Positions 15,201 to 30,500 are shown, counted from the stretch's first letter. The stretch is DNA of 64,000 nt from Diploscapter coronatus (GCA_964036155.1 OZ038423.1:36595249-36659248), one strand, 5' to 3'. Notes: a model not told the origin generated them from the sequence alone. Translations and numbers: made by a program.

Positions 15201-18200
15201 AAGTGAAAACTTGGGAATATATTTGGAAGAAGAATAGAGTACTGTAGTTTTTTTAATAAGCATTTGCAAAAAAGTGATTAAATATTTGTTTCCATTCTTT
15301 TTTTCTGAATAAAAACAAGGAAATCATCTTTTATCAATGTTTAGCAGAGTAGATTTAGAAAAAATTTCCAGTTTTTTCTTTATAAAAATTGAAATTTTAG
15401 CATCCGCATTGGAATGCATTCAATGCGATATGAGCGATTCGTGGTACTCCGAGGATGAACATGAAAGGTAAAATTTTCGATTTTGTTAACTTCCGTATTA
15501 TTTTCCCTTTTAGCTTCATGGCTCCTTTTTTCGAAAATGTTCAAATTTAGGCACGTAATGGCCTGTCAACAAGGTGTCATTTCTCCTACTCCTTGCTCTA
15601 ACAAATCCCACACTCATTGCATCATCACTTGGTTTCGGAGCGGCGGGAATACAGGTTAAATTTCAACTTTTTTTTCTAAAATTTTCAAGTTTTTGGTTTT
15701 CTGCAAGAAGATAAATCATGTGTCGGCTTTGTCGGCTTTCCCATTTTCGACGTTTCCTTTCCGCAACTCTTCTCGATAACTTCTCGGCTACTTATGAATT
15801 GCCCCCGTTCAGGGCAATTTCGTGCATTTCGGAATTTCAGCGGTCCGAGCCCCCAGAGGCAGATTAGTCCGGTCCCTTCCAGCGCTTATCCTCATTTTCC
15901 TTGCCCCTTGCCCCCCGGCCCACAAACCCCACTCAGAACCTTTTAAAATTAGGCGAATTTTTGAGTAACTCTTCAAAATGGCAACTTTGTGGATGTTTCT
16001 AAATTTTCGGGAAAAAAATGAAAAATATTGAACAATTTCCTGAAATTTACAACTTCAACGGCATGATCACTTCAAGAATTTCCCTTTGTTTTAAATGTCT
16101 CCACAAATTGCAAAAAAAATTCATAATTTTCAAGAAAAGCGCTTTAGAAGTTTCCAATTTTCAATGGAATTATATTTGAAGCGCGCGGAAATAAATTGAA
16201 GAGCTTTAAATGTGCGTTCCTTTTGGTGCAGGAGCGTTTTATTTTGCCTAATCTGTGTCTTTCACTAATGCCACTTGGCCATACATAACAGGGGCAGGCA
16301 CCAACAAAGCCGGACAATAAGGACACAGGACAAAAGGGCGAATAAATGTAAACTGCCCAAGGCGTTCCCATATTGGTCACCATCTCTCAACTTTTGCATC
16401 ATACCATTGTTACCATTCAGAAGAGTCCCAGAAGAAATGGTTCAATCATAACAGTTCAAAATGACCAAAAATAATATAAAATATAAAGAAGAAAAAGAAA
16501 ATGGTTCTCCATATTTATCAAATCTCCATTCCAGCTATACAACTCTCGTTCGGGCTTATTTTGGCTATCTCTCTCAAATCTCCCTCCTCTTTCCTTTTCC
16601 CCTCATCCTAAAACCATTTAGTTTCACGTAAACGTAAAAAGAAATCGAGCACGAAAATGAGAAATTTTCGGAAGGGGGAAATCCCATCGAGAAAAGAGCG
16701 GATTGCAAATAAATTCGGGAAGGGGGAGTGGTGGACGCATTATTATGATGAGGACTTTTGTGAAATTTTCAACTTCGCCTATTGATTTGAAAGGGAAATT
16801 TGGTGATATTGTACTGGTAAATTTCAAAATCCAATTTCAGTATCTGATGAAATTTCTCATAGCGAAACCATCAGTAGATCATCAGAATTAATTCAAAACA
16901 TTCGACTATTTATGGTTTTCATTAAAATTAGAGCTTGGTCTTCTAAATTTTGCGAGACTTTTTCATAAATCATTATTTGTTTGAATTAGTAAACATTTTC
17001 CGAAATGATAAGAATTTCAATTCATCAATAATCCCTCGTCATAATATCTCCAGTTCAGCCCATCGTAATTCTTTATCCCAGAGCAATTAGCTGAGTCTCT
17101 TATGAACTGGACAAGGAGAAAGGTCGGGCTTATTAGGCAAAATAATAGAAGGCAAGGGGTGCTCTAATTAGAAGAGAACCAGAGCGACAGAGCCAGCGGC
17201 ATAACTATGCATTTTACAAAAAGAAGAAGGGTCACTCTCAAAGAATAGAGGCATTCAGCCAGAAAAGTTGTGATTTTTTGCCATTCATTTCAAAATATTG
17301 TAGACGTCCAGCAATTTGAGCACTTTCAAAATTATATTGGAATAAATTCGCATACGACTAATCGAACGTTGCATCGCGAGGGGTATAAACAGTGACCGAA
17401 TGATAGGAGCATCCGTCCTTTCCCCTCGTGAAGTCCTTGCTGCTTGCGGCTCTGACTTCGTATGCGTCATGGTCGGTAATAACGATGTTAAGACTGGCTA
17501 TTTATACTCCTCTCGATGCACTAATTTGTCGTATTCCAATTTTCTATCGCTAATTTTAAGAGTGATCAATTTTCCGGACGGCTACAATAATTAATAATTT
17601 TTTTTAAATCATGATTTTTATACTAATAAGCAAATAACAAAATTGGCGGTTTTCACTTGAATAATTATTTTTCCTTCATCGATTAAATAGTTGACTACTT
17701 TATAGGCAAAAATTTCAGAGAAAACGATAACCGAGAGGAAATGTGGTGTGGCTGAAGATGTTACCGGATGCACACTGTATAATTCTCAACTTAGTCGAAG
17801 GGTAGGCTTATTTGTTTAATTTCAAAAATCCCCGATTCTTTTTAGGTTCGTCATCTTTTGAACCGAGAGAATAGCCGTGGCGAGCTGCGAAAAGAGACCG
17901 CTACGTTATTTGTTGAGGTAATCAAATTTTGCTCACCCCAATTGACGTCAGAGTTCAATTCCACAGCACAGACAAAGGATGCTGTTATCATTTCATTCAT
18001 TTTTTATCCTCAAAAATATGGTCAGTAAAAGTTTTGCAGAAAAATCGCTTTCTTTTGAACCAAAGACCGACTTTTCACGTGAAAATTAATCATTTTATTA
18101 CTGGGAGGAATGCAAAACACGCGCAAAATTTGCAATTTGATCAGTGAAATTGGAGATTTGTTCAGGTGTGCAGCGATGCCTGCAACTACGGTGATTGCGT

Positions 18201-21200
18201 GAATTCCATAAATCGAATGCCTTCAAATTCCATATTTCCGTTATTCATTTCCTCCTGTGTTTTTGGATTTGTATTTCAAAATTTCTTTTCCTGATGTAAA
18301 TTTTGATCAGAAGCAGTGACGAGAGAATTTACTGGATGTTGAAAAATCAAATCGATTCCAACTTTTTTGGAAATACAAACCGAAACTCCTCCAAATTTAA
18401 GAAATTGAAAAACATCAAACAAATTGATCGTCACTGGTCAAAATTTTCACATTAAAAGCACTGCGCCTGTGATCAAAGGTTTAATTGGTTCCTTCTTCTT
18501 TTTCGTTTTCAAACGTCATTTATAATCCTTTTCATCAAATGATTATTTTTAAATCTTGGAAAATTATCAATTGCTTTGTCCGGTTTCCACACCCATTGTC
18601 AAAGAAATTAACAAGTTACTTCTTTACTTCCCCGCTTATCTGAGCACAGTATTTTAGACTTTTGGTATTTTGAGAAGGACATTACTATCATTATCATTTA
18701 GGGTTACTGTACTTTTTTTGATCTGATATCATCACTTCATTTTACTTTCACTAATCGTTTTATATAAATTAGTTCTTTAATCTTTTTTAAATCTTCGTAA
18801 TTCTTAAAAATTAAAAGAAAGTAAGATGAAGATATGATGAAGTGACTTTATTTCGAAAGGATTCACTTTTTGATAGTGGCACTGTTGCCACTCTTTCAGA
18901 AAAGCTGACACTTGTAAAAAATGAAACCTTTCGAAAAAGCTAATGAAGAATGAGAATTTGTAAAAGTAGCCACGTAGCCACCGAAATAGTTAACCACCTT
19001 TAACGAAATTGCATTGACAAGGGAATTTCTTCCACTCGCTATTTCACACAAATTGGCTACGTGCCTACATTTACAAATCGCCCCTGGAGAACAACTCGAA
19101 GCATTCGAACTGACCGCTTTTTGCTCTTCCTCGAAAGTGATGAAGGGGCTTCGGCCCAGGAAGATGTAGGGCTCCTCGTGCGTGTACTGGATTCCCTTGT
19201 ACGCCGAAATCGTCAGGTTCCATCGTTTCGCGTCCAGTTTGTCCGTGGGATACTCGCTCAGGCGAATTGCAAGCTCTACAGTTGAAATGCATAAAGAATT
19301 GCTCTTGAATCAAGTTCATGCAGGTTGAAAATGAAATAATATCGATAAAGAAAAACTGCATAAACTTTCTAATCTAATCTTATAAATCCAAGAGAAATTT
19401 TCCGATCATTTAAAAAATGACATCATCATGAATATTGAAAACTTTCATAAAAATCGGGATACATCTTTTCTAAAGAGTAATTTTCATAGGCTTTGTTTAG
19501 TTGAGATTTTTTTTAAAGGGAATACAGTCTCCAATATTCACTATGAAATAATTTTATCATATTCTTGTCAACAGCTCAAACTTATCATGAAATTTTCAAT
19601 TGTATCTTTCCGGGAATTTTTCAATGAATAAAGAAATCCAACTAACGTAGATTTTCCGATTTGATAAAGAAGGCGAGTACGTTTTTGTCGTCTTGCGTCA
19701 GATTTCTATCGAAGGCGATTTCTTCGAGAATCATCCTCAAACTCTTCTGTTCCTGGGTGTTTTCCCCTGCATCATTTTCCTTGCACTTTTTCACGTTCCA
19801 CGTACCGCCAGCGGATCGGACCTGAACATTTTCTTCATAAATAGAAAAACGAGGCTATTTGGAAGTCGCGAGACATCAAGACACAAGACATAGGCAAAAT
19901 AGAGTAGTGGGAGGTAAGGTAAGACATTTTTCTCACACTATTTCCCCATGCCTTGTGATTTCGCGGTTTCCAAATTACAAAAAGTGACTTAGAAGTCGAA
20001 AATACGATTTCTAAAATCATTTTTTTCAAACTTTGCTGGTTATCTTATCTTATTGTCCTCAAAGATTCTATCTTTATTCCCAAAATGGGACTGTCCAAAG
20101 TCTTCAACTCTCAAAGACTCCACCCATTTTATCAGTGAGTTGCACTCGTTTCTAACTAACCGTTAATTTTTTTGCAGAGACAGCTTTCTTGTGCAGGTCT
20201 TTGTGCATTCGCTTGAACACAGCGCTCTGTTGCGATCTACAATAATCTGCCGGAGACATGCCGTTTTTGTTCTCGATATCCTGAAGTAGGAAATTGCAAT
20301 TTTTAAGCACTGCATACAAATTAACATAGACATTTTATAAGCAAAATGGTATTAATTTTTAAACATCCAAAACCTGATCCTTCACACTCGACTTATGAAG
20401 ATAGACAGGTTCCAATTTTGTCAAATTCCCCACCTTTTCAATGGCAGGATGCTTGAGGAGCAAAGTTACGAGATATTCATGCCCTCCCTTCACAGCCAAA
20501 TGCAGAGCCGTATTGCCTTTGCGATCTTGTGCGTTTATCTGGAAAATTTAATCATTTCTTATTTAAGTTTACTATTTTTTATTTTGAAATAGAAAAGAAG
20601 GGGCGGAGTCATAAGTATGCGGGACTTTGAAATTTCTTTTTTCTCGACAATTCCTTCTCTCTCACCCCGTAAAAAGAAGGGCGGAGACAGTGCTTCCTGC
20701 CTGTCCATCCCTGATTTCTCTAGCCTTATCTCTCTCCTATTTTAATACTTTTTCTCCCAATAGGGCTAGAACTACTCTTGTCGACACGCCCCTATTTTTC
20801 CTATTTCAGAATGAATGCTTTGTACCTGAATGAAAGAGGACGATTCGATGATGGCCATGGCATTATCAATCAGCCCTCTGGTGCAAGCGTAATGCAGTGG
20901 CGTGCGCAATTGACCGTCCACTTCGTTCGGATCGTAGATTTCGAGCAGATTTCTGCAAGTTCGTCTTTTATGAATTACAAATGATTATATTTTTGCAAAC
21001 AAAAATGATAAAGCTTCATAACTCACTCCAAATTTTTCTTGGGATTCTTCTGCGACGCGGCACTGTGAAGTGGGTATCGATAGGAGTAGTCCGACTGGGT
21101 GGAATTCTCTGGGTCCATCTTCGTGTCCATGCCTTCGTAGTAGTACTTTATTGACTAAACATTGCATCTTTTAGATCGGAAAATTCAGGACAGGAAAGAA

Positions 21201-24200
21201 ATTCGAATGGGTACGAGACATTTTCCCCTACTCATTTTTGTGAAGGCCTTCCTCAAGAGAGCAAGTGGGGAGGAATTAGCACACTAGTGGAGAGAATTGG
21301 GACAGTGGGGGAACCGTCTTGCACCCGAAATCTTACATCCGAAATATTGGAAGCTAGTGGGTTCTCGAATAGCGGGTTTATTGAGAAGAATTCGCATTTA
21401 TCGATGAGAATCATCTGAGCTCGCAACATGTGCCTCGAGCGGATTGTTTCATCCACCTGAAATTTTCATTTATTATTATTTTTAAAAAGCTTGAAAATAC
21501 CCCCTACATTTTCATTTTCTTGAAGATCGTAGCTAGAGGATCCACTACTAGTGGAGGGTGGTAGTTCAAAATAAGCAATATTATGCACTGAAAAAACATT
21601 TTACGATAATTTTTATGATTATGGCATTTTTAGGAGTTGTTAAAACAATAGATGAATTTTGAAAAAAAAAGAACTGATGAGTAGAAGAATCACCGTAAGT
21701 CAATGACGAAGTTATGAAGTCAGGCTTTTTTAGGAATTTTTTAGTTTATGTGAACCAGTGAAAAATATTGATAAGACAGGAATACTGTATGTTTCTTTTC
21801 TAGTTTTTTCCTAACTGACCTGATTTGATTATGCGTGATTTGGAAGGCGTTTTGGTGAAGAAATGATAGAGGAAGTGTCGATTGATCGTCTGCATGTCTA
21901 GCAGCCAACTGCAAACATTACAATTTTGAGCTTCAATCATTTTTATCCTTATTTGAAATTTTTAAATGATATTTCATAGAATCGATGTAAAAGGTGGATT
22001 TTTGGCTCACTAGTTATCATCCTCTTTTCTGAGAAATAGTATAGGAAAATAAAAAAGAAGATGATAATTATAAGAAGTGCTAAATTCTCGGATTTTCACT
22101 CACTCTTCCAACTCGAACATGCAGTTCATGATCTGCTCGGAACAGGCGATGACTCCGTTTATCTGCGAATTCCTTATCGTTTGCAGGTTCTCCCACTTGC
22201 TGTTCTGGAACGATGCCTGGTACTTCTTGAACTCGTCTGGAATAAATCTATTATTCGAGAAGTTTCGCAAGACTTTACACACTATAAGTGATATAAATGT
22301 TCAAAATAGGCAAACGTTCAACATGCCGATCATTACCTATATTTTATTTATGATAAAGCCAAGAAAATTCAAGATTTTCGCCAAATTTAACCTACCTTCA
22401 TTCGCCGGAATGCAGACGAGCGCTTTGCCATAAGTGGGTTCCTTCTGCAATTTTACAATATTCATTTTGTCACTACTTTTAGAGTTAAAGAAACTGATTT
22501 CAGACAGATTAGAGTTACAATTTCTGTAATTAAAAATTTTTTAAAAGGTTAAGAGACCAAATTGTTGTTTGTTAAATCAATTGATTCCTTCCAAAAATCA
22601 TCTTGCCGGACAATTTAGAAATGACGGAATGGCGTGCGCTATAGTTAGAGATAGACGAGGGAAGGAAAGTAGGGAGAATAGTGTGGACAAAGATAGCTCA
22701 CGTCCTCACGTCAGCCCCGTCATTTCTCAGTTGCCTCTTACCGTACCTTTTCATCATCAGAAGCAGTCGATGCACTCGAATTTGCCTGTTGCAGATTTCG
22801 TCTCTGCAGATTTTTTCGCCTTTTCCGCTTATTTGTCCAGGTATCAACTCGAGTGACTCTTCTAATTGGGAATCTGAAAATTCTTATTTTTTTAGGTTTA
22901 TTTATTTATTTTTTAAAAAAATTTTTACCTTTCAACAAGTCATTCAATTTTTCTCTTATGATTCACTACTAAAATATTCAATTTTTATGTCAAACTAGTT
23001 ATTTTCAAATTGAGCTGGTACGGTAACCCATTTCTTAATCAAATATTAGACTCATACTCAAACAAAATCAGATGAAAAACTAACAAAAAGTGATAAAATG
23101 AGTAAGTTGTTTTCAGGCGCAATAATGCTACTCAGGTTTGAGCTTGATAAGGGGTTTAGACGGGAAGGCTGATTATCAATTTGATGACGTAAAAATTGGA
23201 ACACGCGCGAACGTAATTAGTTTACTTGGAAAGGAAGCGACTGAAAATTTAGATCATCAAATATGCTCCATTTTCAAATTAACTCAAAATTTTTCGGACA
23301 AAAATTGAAAATTAAAAAATGTTTATAGTTTGGCAGTTAGCATTATATGAGCGCATTTCACGAGCCAATCAGAGGAAGTGCTGGCCTAGAATTTCCTATT
23401 TGAAAAAGACGTTTTCTGATAAACTTATTCTTATTGTTAGGTGCGTTATTTTATAGAAATGAGCAATTGAAAAATAGTGCATTTTTAAATCAGCAAAAAT
23501 TTAATTTGATTTACGGATGCGCATATGATTTTAGAACGTTAGAAAAAATTCATTAAAAAAACTTTCTTAGAAAAAATTTGCATTCGTGTGATATAAAACT
23601 ACATTGCTTGTCATTTTCATATAACATTATGTTGGGTGATATTTTGTTTACTTTCAGCGCAATGGTGAAACGAAGATTTAACAAAAATGATCGTCTAGCC
23701 AAAAACGATAATATTATTGCAAAAAAGGAAAATTCCCAACCCGACTTGTTCGGACAGAATCGTGCAGATCGAATCCTCCACACTGGCTCCCGCATCGTAG
23801 CTGATGTTCTCTGTCGGTAGCGTCAGGAGTGTGGCTCTCGAACCGGCTACAGTACTCCGCTTCTTCTTCTCATGAGGCTGCTAAAATTAGCACTTTTATT
23901 TACAAATATAAAGTTCGCTTGATCACCAAGAAGCTGTGCTTCGAACTTGTCCCCCCTGATAACATAAAGCAAGTGTTAAACTACACTATTGCATCATATG
24001 ATTTTCAATTTTATTTTAGGAAGTTTTAGCCCTCACCGCCCAAAATTTCGAATCAACAAGTTTAATCGCTTTCGATCGGTCATATGAAAAATCAGGAGAT
24101 GGATTATAATCAATCGAAAGTAATGGCGTGAAAATTAGATTTGATCGTTTTGGAGGTGAAGTTCAATATTCATAGCAATATAAAGAATGATAGCTTTCCT

Positions 24201-24521
24201 GAAATAAAAAAAAACCTTCATTTTTAAGAATATTCAAATCCAAAGTTTTAGCCTTTGAATTTCTAAAATTTTCACATCAATTTTCCTTTTTGAAAATTTT
24301 CAAACTACTTTTCGATCTAGGGAATTTCAATATTTCCGATCAAGTCTTCTATTATTTTTCTAAAAGTGCTCAACCTGAGTCTCAGTAGGATTGGCGTTGA
24401 TGACGATGGGTCGTCTGTCCTCGAGGACTAATAGTTGAAAGCAGACAGGGCCTGCAATGGGCTGAGAGTTGTCAAACAAAGCCGACTTGTGCACGTGCAG
24501 GAAAGCCACCGATACTTCCAT
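9213..24521 (-). CDS. kri-1: KRIT1/CCM1 orthologue (KRI-1): Nudix-like, ankyrin and FERM protein
   Basis: KRI-1 is a junction and cytoplasmic scaffold related to human KRIT1. In C. elegans it links germline loss to lifespan and acts in apoptosis and oxidative signalling. Exons in order of transcription: 24521-24375, 23880-23741, 22873-22747, 22444-22396, 22236-22104, 21908-21820, 21587-21508, 21456-21337, 21154-21027, 20952-20826, 20538-20434, 20280-20161, 19821-19647, 19275-19115, 14334-14267, 14118-14011, 10596-10491, 10303-10196, 9954-9796 and 9329-9213. They give 788 residues, against 736 in human. The N-terminal part (to about 230) is the Nudix-like region (ATLLTLPTENISYDAG). NPLF at about 282-285 matches one KRIT1 NPxF motif. 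Ankyrin repeats run from about 338 to 455 (RTPLHYACTRGL, GNTALHLAVKGGHEYLV). The FERM module then runs to the C-terminus (GFPTYGATFYQ, VGINVNGVHLI). The ATG follows an in-frame TAA and has an acceptor 27 bp upstream. The exon at 20434 could extend 66 bp in frame to another donor. Confidence 0.93.
9679..9781. mobile_element. Family A TIR element (MITE), 9-bp TSD
   Basis: The inverted ends GGAAACCTCAAGCCATG and the complement of CATGGCTTGAAGTTTTC enclose about 40 bp. A perfect 9-bp direct repeat GTAAAATGT flanks the element (9670-9678 and 9782-9790). It contains the core GAAATAGGGTGGGAAAAG and has no coding capacity. It lies in the last kri-1 intron, touching the 5' splice site of the exon ending at 9796. 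Confidence 0.85.
10048..10181. mobile_element. Family B TIR element
   Basis: The ends ACAGTTACTAAATGACG and TATTTAGTAACTGCC are inverted repeats. The interior is pyrimidine-rich and contains GCACTATTTTGCCC, the complement of the shared core. It lies in a kri-1 intron. The TSD is not clear. Confidence 0.65.
10597..14010. other. 3.4 kb kri-1 intron without recognisable genes
   Basis: Open frames here (for example 11812-12195 and 12478-12723) show no recognisable motif and look like chance. Between about 11100 and 13350 the sequence is less homopolymer-rich than other introns and may be old transposon DNA, but I found no TIRs or enzyme motifs. A G-rich block at 13670-13790 has two GC-box-like runs (GGGGGCGTGGCC, GGGGGCGGGG). 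Confidence 0.4.
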
Positions 24522-27500
24522 CCATTAGACATACATCGATAGAGGGAGCTGAAGTGAAACGTCGAAAAGTCGATCATAATCATCATAGATCAACCAAATT
24601 AAAACTAGTTTGATTTGAGTTTATAAAATGATTTGGAGTTCAAATTCAAAGAAACTGAGACGAATCGATGGAAAGTTTAAAATAGGACCAACTAAAATTG
24701 TCGTAGACCTAAGTTAAATTTATGTTTGAGTTTGAAATAGCTTGGAATAAATATAAAGAGGCAAGAAATATTCTGAAAGAAGAAGATCGATCATGATTGT
24801 GATAGATTTAGATTGAATTTTTACCTGACTTCAAAAGAAATTTGAGCTAATGCAAAATATTCAACTTGAGAGATTTTAATTTCAACTTTTTCAACGAGAA
24901 AATTGTGAATCTTGTTAAATTTAAAACTAATAAATAGTTTTAGAATCATCAAATTTATGACGAAGTTAAAAATCTGACGTAAGACATCCATTAAATAATC
25001 ATTCATTTCATCACGCATCATTATTACGAAGTAGTATGACATTGAAAATGATAATTTTATGACTAGTTTGAAAGACAATAGGGGATAAGTCCTAATAAAA
25101 TAGTGTCTGCTGATAAATGCGAATAATTGATGTTATGATGATATTAACACTGTTGGAGCCCAGTATTCAATCAATTCTAGGTTGGCAGAAGAGCTAAGAC
25201 AGAGAGGGCTAGCGAATACAAACAAATGCCGAGTTTTAGAGAGAAGTAGAGAAAAGGAGAAATAGTGTGCAAATTCCTTTACCAGTGATAAGCTTGATAG
25301 CTATTCCGATGAAAATGTAGACACACCCATCCTTAGCAAGTAAGTTACAATGCCTCTTCAAATATGTATGAATATTCTAATTTTGAATTTGAATTTTAAA
25401 AAATGTGTTGCTGAATATGAATTCATTCTCATTTTCAACTCGTCCAACTCCACTACTTCATAAATATTTTGACAGAAAAATTTTAATTCCTGAAGCGATA
25501 TAAAATTTTCCCGTATGATACGCTCCATTATAAATGAGAATGCTTCTCTCTCTCTAGCGAGAAAGAGGGAGGTGCGAGGCATTTCGTTGAATTTGGTCTC
25601 TGACTCTCACTCTCACTTCCCTTGGTACACTATTTTCACTCGCGGCTCGCACCATCACTTCTGCCTTGAACAGTGCAACGAATTTCTCTCAGATAATGGA
25701 GTATAGGCATCTAACATTTTCGAACCATCATTTCTCACTATCAGATTAGAAATTTGTAAAATTAATATGGCATCCTAAAATCACTCATTTTCACTTTCAC
25801 TTCGTAATGATAGTATTATTTTCTGATTACACCTTTGACATTTGTAAGAGTCGAAATTTTCGATAATCACTTACTAATTTTTCCATTTCATTGGATAAAA
25901 ATTCGCAAAATTTTCGAATTTCATGATATTAGAAAACCGAAGATTTTTTGATACAGTAGTCAAGATCGCATCCGAAAATATATGAAACATTCTCATTTTG
26001 AGAAAAAAATTGAAGAAGGGTGTGGCCGAAATTTTGGCTACTGATAAGAAACGTTGACAAGTGCTTACTTTATAGGCTCGGCCAAAATTGAAATGTTGAT
26101 AAAAATTATCGATTTAAAGTATAATTACTGTAATTCACAACACCACACTACAACTAAACTGCTCAAAATTAGAATGTTTTCATGCTCATCGAATTATGTT
26201 TCGAATTTTTATTGAGATTTGCTTTGGTTGATTATGAAAAACCCGTATGAAAGTGAAAAGAATCGTCTTCTGAAACGACGATTTTTGTGAGTTGAGTATC
26301 GAAAGAGGAGAATCTTTGGGTCACGAAAATCCGAAATCAAGGCCCATTTTGCAAGGCAGCCGAATATTTGATTTGAACAGTGTTAGAGGAAATAGGAAGT
26401 CCATTCCTGAGTAGCCAATATCATTTTGATCTAAACTTTCGAAAATTTTCAAAAACTCAATTTTAGGGCCGACAAACCTTTGAAGCGGAATGATAGATAG
26501 GGGAATAAGTTAGCGAATTTTGAATACCATAATTTAGAAATGCTATCATATATCGTACTGAGGTTGCACAGCCAAGTAGGGTATCAAGTACCTCCACCAG
26601 TACTGAACTTGGTCCGTCATTTTTCGTTAAATTTTTAAAACTTCTGATTATCGATTTTCGCGATTTGATATCTTATTGAGATGGCATGATTTTAGGCAGC
26701 ATGGAAGGAATCAAATATACGAAGGCAAACTAGAGATGACAAATATGGGTCTGGGTGAGTAATAAATTTTCATGCCCTTTCTCTTCAAATGTTGCGAAAG
26801 TCTTTTTTTTCGAATTTGTCATTTTTATTTCGAGGCTAAAACCAACCGTAATGTTGAAGATGATGAAGAAGGCGGGGAACATGACCCGGGAGATCAAGTC
26901 GATCTTCCTGCTGTGCTCGTTGTACTTCACGTACCAGAATTGACGCCACCAATTCGATGTCTGTTCCATCGGCTCAGGGTTGTACAGCTGCAAAGAATAA
27001 TAGAATTTTGGCAACTTTCAAACCGCGAGACACATGAGATATTGAGAAATAGCGTGGGAAAAGAAAGTCTATCACCCCCCATATTCTATCCTAACCCTAT
27101 GCCATTCCGCCTACGTCTTGTGATCTCGCAATTTCCAAATAATCTAGAATTTTAGTAAGATTTTCATATTATCGGAAACTAGAGAAAATTTAGGCTTATT
27201 CACTTCCGATTTCGATTTTCGATTTTCTATATTCTTATCAAAGAAGCGAGATCTTGATTTAGGAAATTTTAGGAGTATTCTAATTTCGCTTTTAAAAGAT
27301 TTGTTATTTTTAAACTTTAGATTCTTATCAATTATCATTCGAATTTTCGTCTGCTTCAGGCTCCAAACAGGAAATGGGAAGGTACTTTTGCGTGGGGAAA
27401 TAAAATATTCCGGTTCCCAGAATGATTAGTTCTTGTTTATCATTGACTAGAGATAAAGTCAGAGACGGAGGGGGAATGCTCAAACGTACAACTGTGCACG

Positions 27501-30500
27501 TCATCTCTAGACCTCAAATCGATAATTTCTCAATAAAATTGATGATTTTTCGCTGTGAAATTACTCGTTTTTTTCGAAATTTTTAGGAAAGGAATGGATT
27601 TCAGCAACATGAAAGTAAAATGGAAAAATGAGAGTAGGTTTAGATAGATAAACATTTTGGATATCTTTCCTGCCATGTTATTAAAAGTCAGTTTCTTCAT
27701 TTTTCGTCGACTTTTAATTTTTTACCTCTCTCAAATTGATGCTCATGTGCATGGAGTTAACATCAGACGTCAACGGTGTGTACATATTCTGGTTTTCATT
27801 TCTGAAATCAAAGAAAAAGTTTTCGCAATAAACTTGGCCTTATCTAAGGAATTTTTATTTCTCGAAAAGTTTTATGGGAAAAGCCTTTGGAAAAATGAGA
27901 CACACCCTTCTTACTGTATTTCTTATGAAATTTGGAAATGGAGGGAAGCACAAAGTTAGATTTAAAATTTTAAGGGTTAAAGTCGGAATTCAATTTTTCC
28001 TCATGAGAAAATTTCGAGTTTTTTTTCCGTAAAACCAACCTGAAGAAGAGATTAGCCTGCTGCTTGGCCCTGTAGCTTTGTCGAACGATGTCCTGTCGAG
28101 CGGCCCAATTGACCAGGGCGAATTCGAGCAGAGCGCCAAAGATGAACGCTAGACACACTCCGATCCAGATATCGATGGCCTGAAAAATATTCAATTTTTA
28201 ATATTTTCGCTTTTGACAATCAGACTTGTAAATTTTCAAAGTTGATGATGTCTGCATAACTGAGATAGCGTGTCTTATATCAAGAGAGGTGAAGAGCATA
28301 CCTTCTTCGCTCTTCTCGAAAAGACATACGTGATTTCATTCATGCGAACACTCTCGGTCTTGAAAATTTAGAAGTTTGTTGGTAATGACAATGTCTTACT
28401 GTAGCTCTTATCATGATCATACAAAGTCCGAAAATCATTCATTTTTCATCAGGAAAACTATTTTTCTGCCAAACTTACCTTGGTATAGCTAACAGGGGGC
28501 AGATTAGCGTTGACTCCCGAAGCCTGTGTCGTCATGGTCTAGAAATTAGCCACTTGAACTCTTCTTTTCGCTTCGCGCACGTCGTCACGAAGCGAAATAA
28601 TATAGAATTTAAAAGGGTACTGAATAGTAGGTTTTTCTCATACTATTTCGTCTGGTGTCGATGTGGTGCTACCAGCACTTGCAGATGGATGGCAGAACAC
28701 AGACGACTGTATTTGCCAACGGATATAGAGAGGGTAGGGAACGTAAGAAAAGCGGAGACATAAAAAAAGAACCGTTGACAAATACAGCCGTCTGCTTCTC
28801 ATCCGTCTATAAATACAGGAAGCCACGACGTGGCAAAAAGTCCAACAACTTACAAGAAGAGTTGTGACTCCGAGAGTGACTCGAGCGGGCACGGAGTCCT
28901 TGTCCAGCCAAAAACTCACCCAACTCACAGCGACCAACATGAACGAGGGAATGTAGAGCTGAAAATGGGCATTTTCTTAGATTCTTGAAAATGTCAAACC
29001 TGCAGAAGATAATAACTGAATTCGCGTTTGAGTTGCAGCTCTGTTCGAAGGCAAGAATAGGAACCTGCAAATTTTACTATCATCTTTATAGCTCTCTATA
29101 AGAATTTCCGTTTTTCTTCATTATTTCTCCCAAAGATGAGTTTTTATAAGGAATCAAAGTTAGAAGAGTCGCCCGTGTTTGGGAAAAAACCTTTCGTTAA
29201 TGAGTTTGAAGATTGAATTTCAACCTGTAGCCGTATTCGAAGTGCAATTTCCGATGGAGACTCTCGAAAGCAGGAAAGAGGGCAGCGACTGCCGAAGACC
29301 GTCTTTGATTTGGATCGGGTCCTTGTTCTTCCAGACATAGACTACAAGCAATTAGCATTTTCATGAAATTTCGGGTCTATTGGACTTTCTACTCCTAAGT
29401 TGACCTTATCTTTCGTAGCTTTTACCGGCCTTTGTAGTCCACACTCATAGCCATTTGTATTCCACACCCACTTTTTGAGGCGAGAGCAGAGGGAGGTAGG
29501 GAAAAAGTGGGTGTGGATTACAAGAGGCTGTTTTTATCCCTTTTCTGGAAAATGGTAAGAGGAAAGAAAAGGGGCGAAATACAAAAGAGTGGGTGGGCAA
29601 ATTCGAGGTAAAAAGTACCAAGGCCAATAATTTTGCGTGTGGTTTCTTACCAATATCCCTGACAGTGTAGGCGTAGGATGCAAAATCTGCTACGCAATTC
29701 TGCACGTCCAAGGGATAATCAGCTAGTCTGAAAATTATCATTTTATCGGTGATAATAAAAATGGTTCTTTATTTGACAATTGATATTTCCACCACTATCG
29801 TCGAATAACAATTCTTATCAATTTGTTTTCAATGACATAGTTTTTCTATGAAAATTTTGCCACCTCATAGGGCAAGACAGTGTCAATGTCAATCTGCAAG
29901 AATAAAGTATTTTGCCCGTTCCGTTGTGAACGCGAATCAGAATGTTCGGCGTGTCGATGTCGTGTTTCTTTCCGTCCTTTTCGTTTTGGAAGAACGTGTC
30001 AGGGGTCTGAAGAATTCAGTTTAATCTTTTAATAGATATCTGAACAAAAAATCTTGAAAGGTAGTTTTTCGTATTTATCCACAATATTTCAGTCTAAAAA
30101 GCTGATAAGTTTTTAAATATGCTACTTTGATATTTTTAAGAGACTTACCCAAATTTTCTGGCCCGGAGTGAGAATGATGTGATCGAGGTGGTCGCTGGCG
30201 AAGTACAGCCTCTCATCCACCCATTCTTCTCGGAAAGTGAAATGAAGGGAATATTCCATGTTTACCTGAACATGTCATACTTTTCTATAAAATGCTAATT
30301 ACTCTTGCATAATGGTAGATTTCTTTCAACATCATTGCAAACTGTAAAACTTGCAGCCTTTGTTTTTTAAATGATTCATTTTTGAAATTTCTCACATCAT
30401 CAACTTTGGAAATGCTCCTGAGATACTTGTTGACCTGAACGATGACGGGCCCGGCTTCAGAATTGGGATTCAGCGAGCCTCTCGGCCTAACTCTCCAATC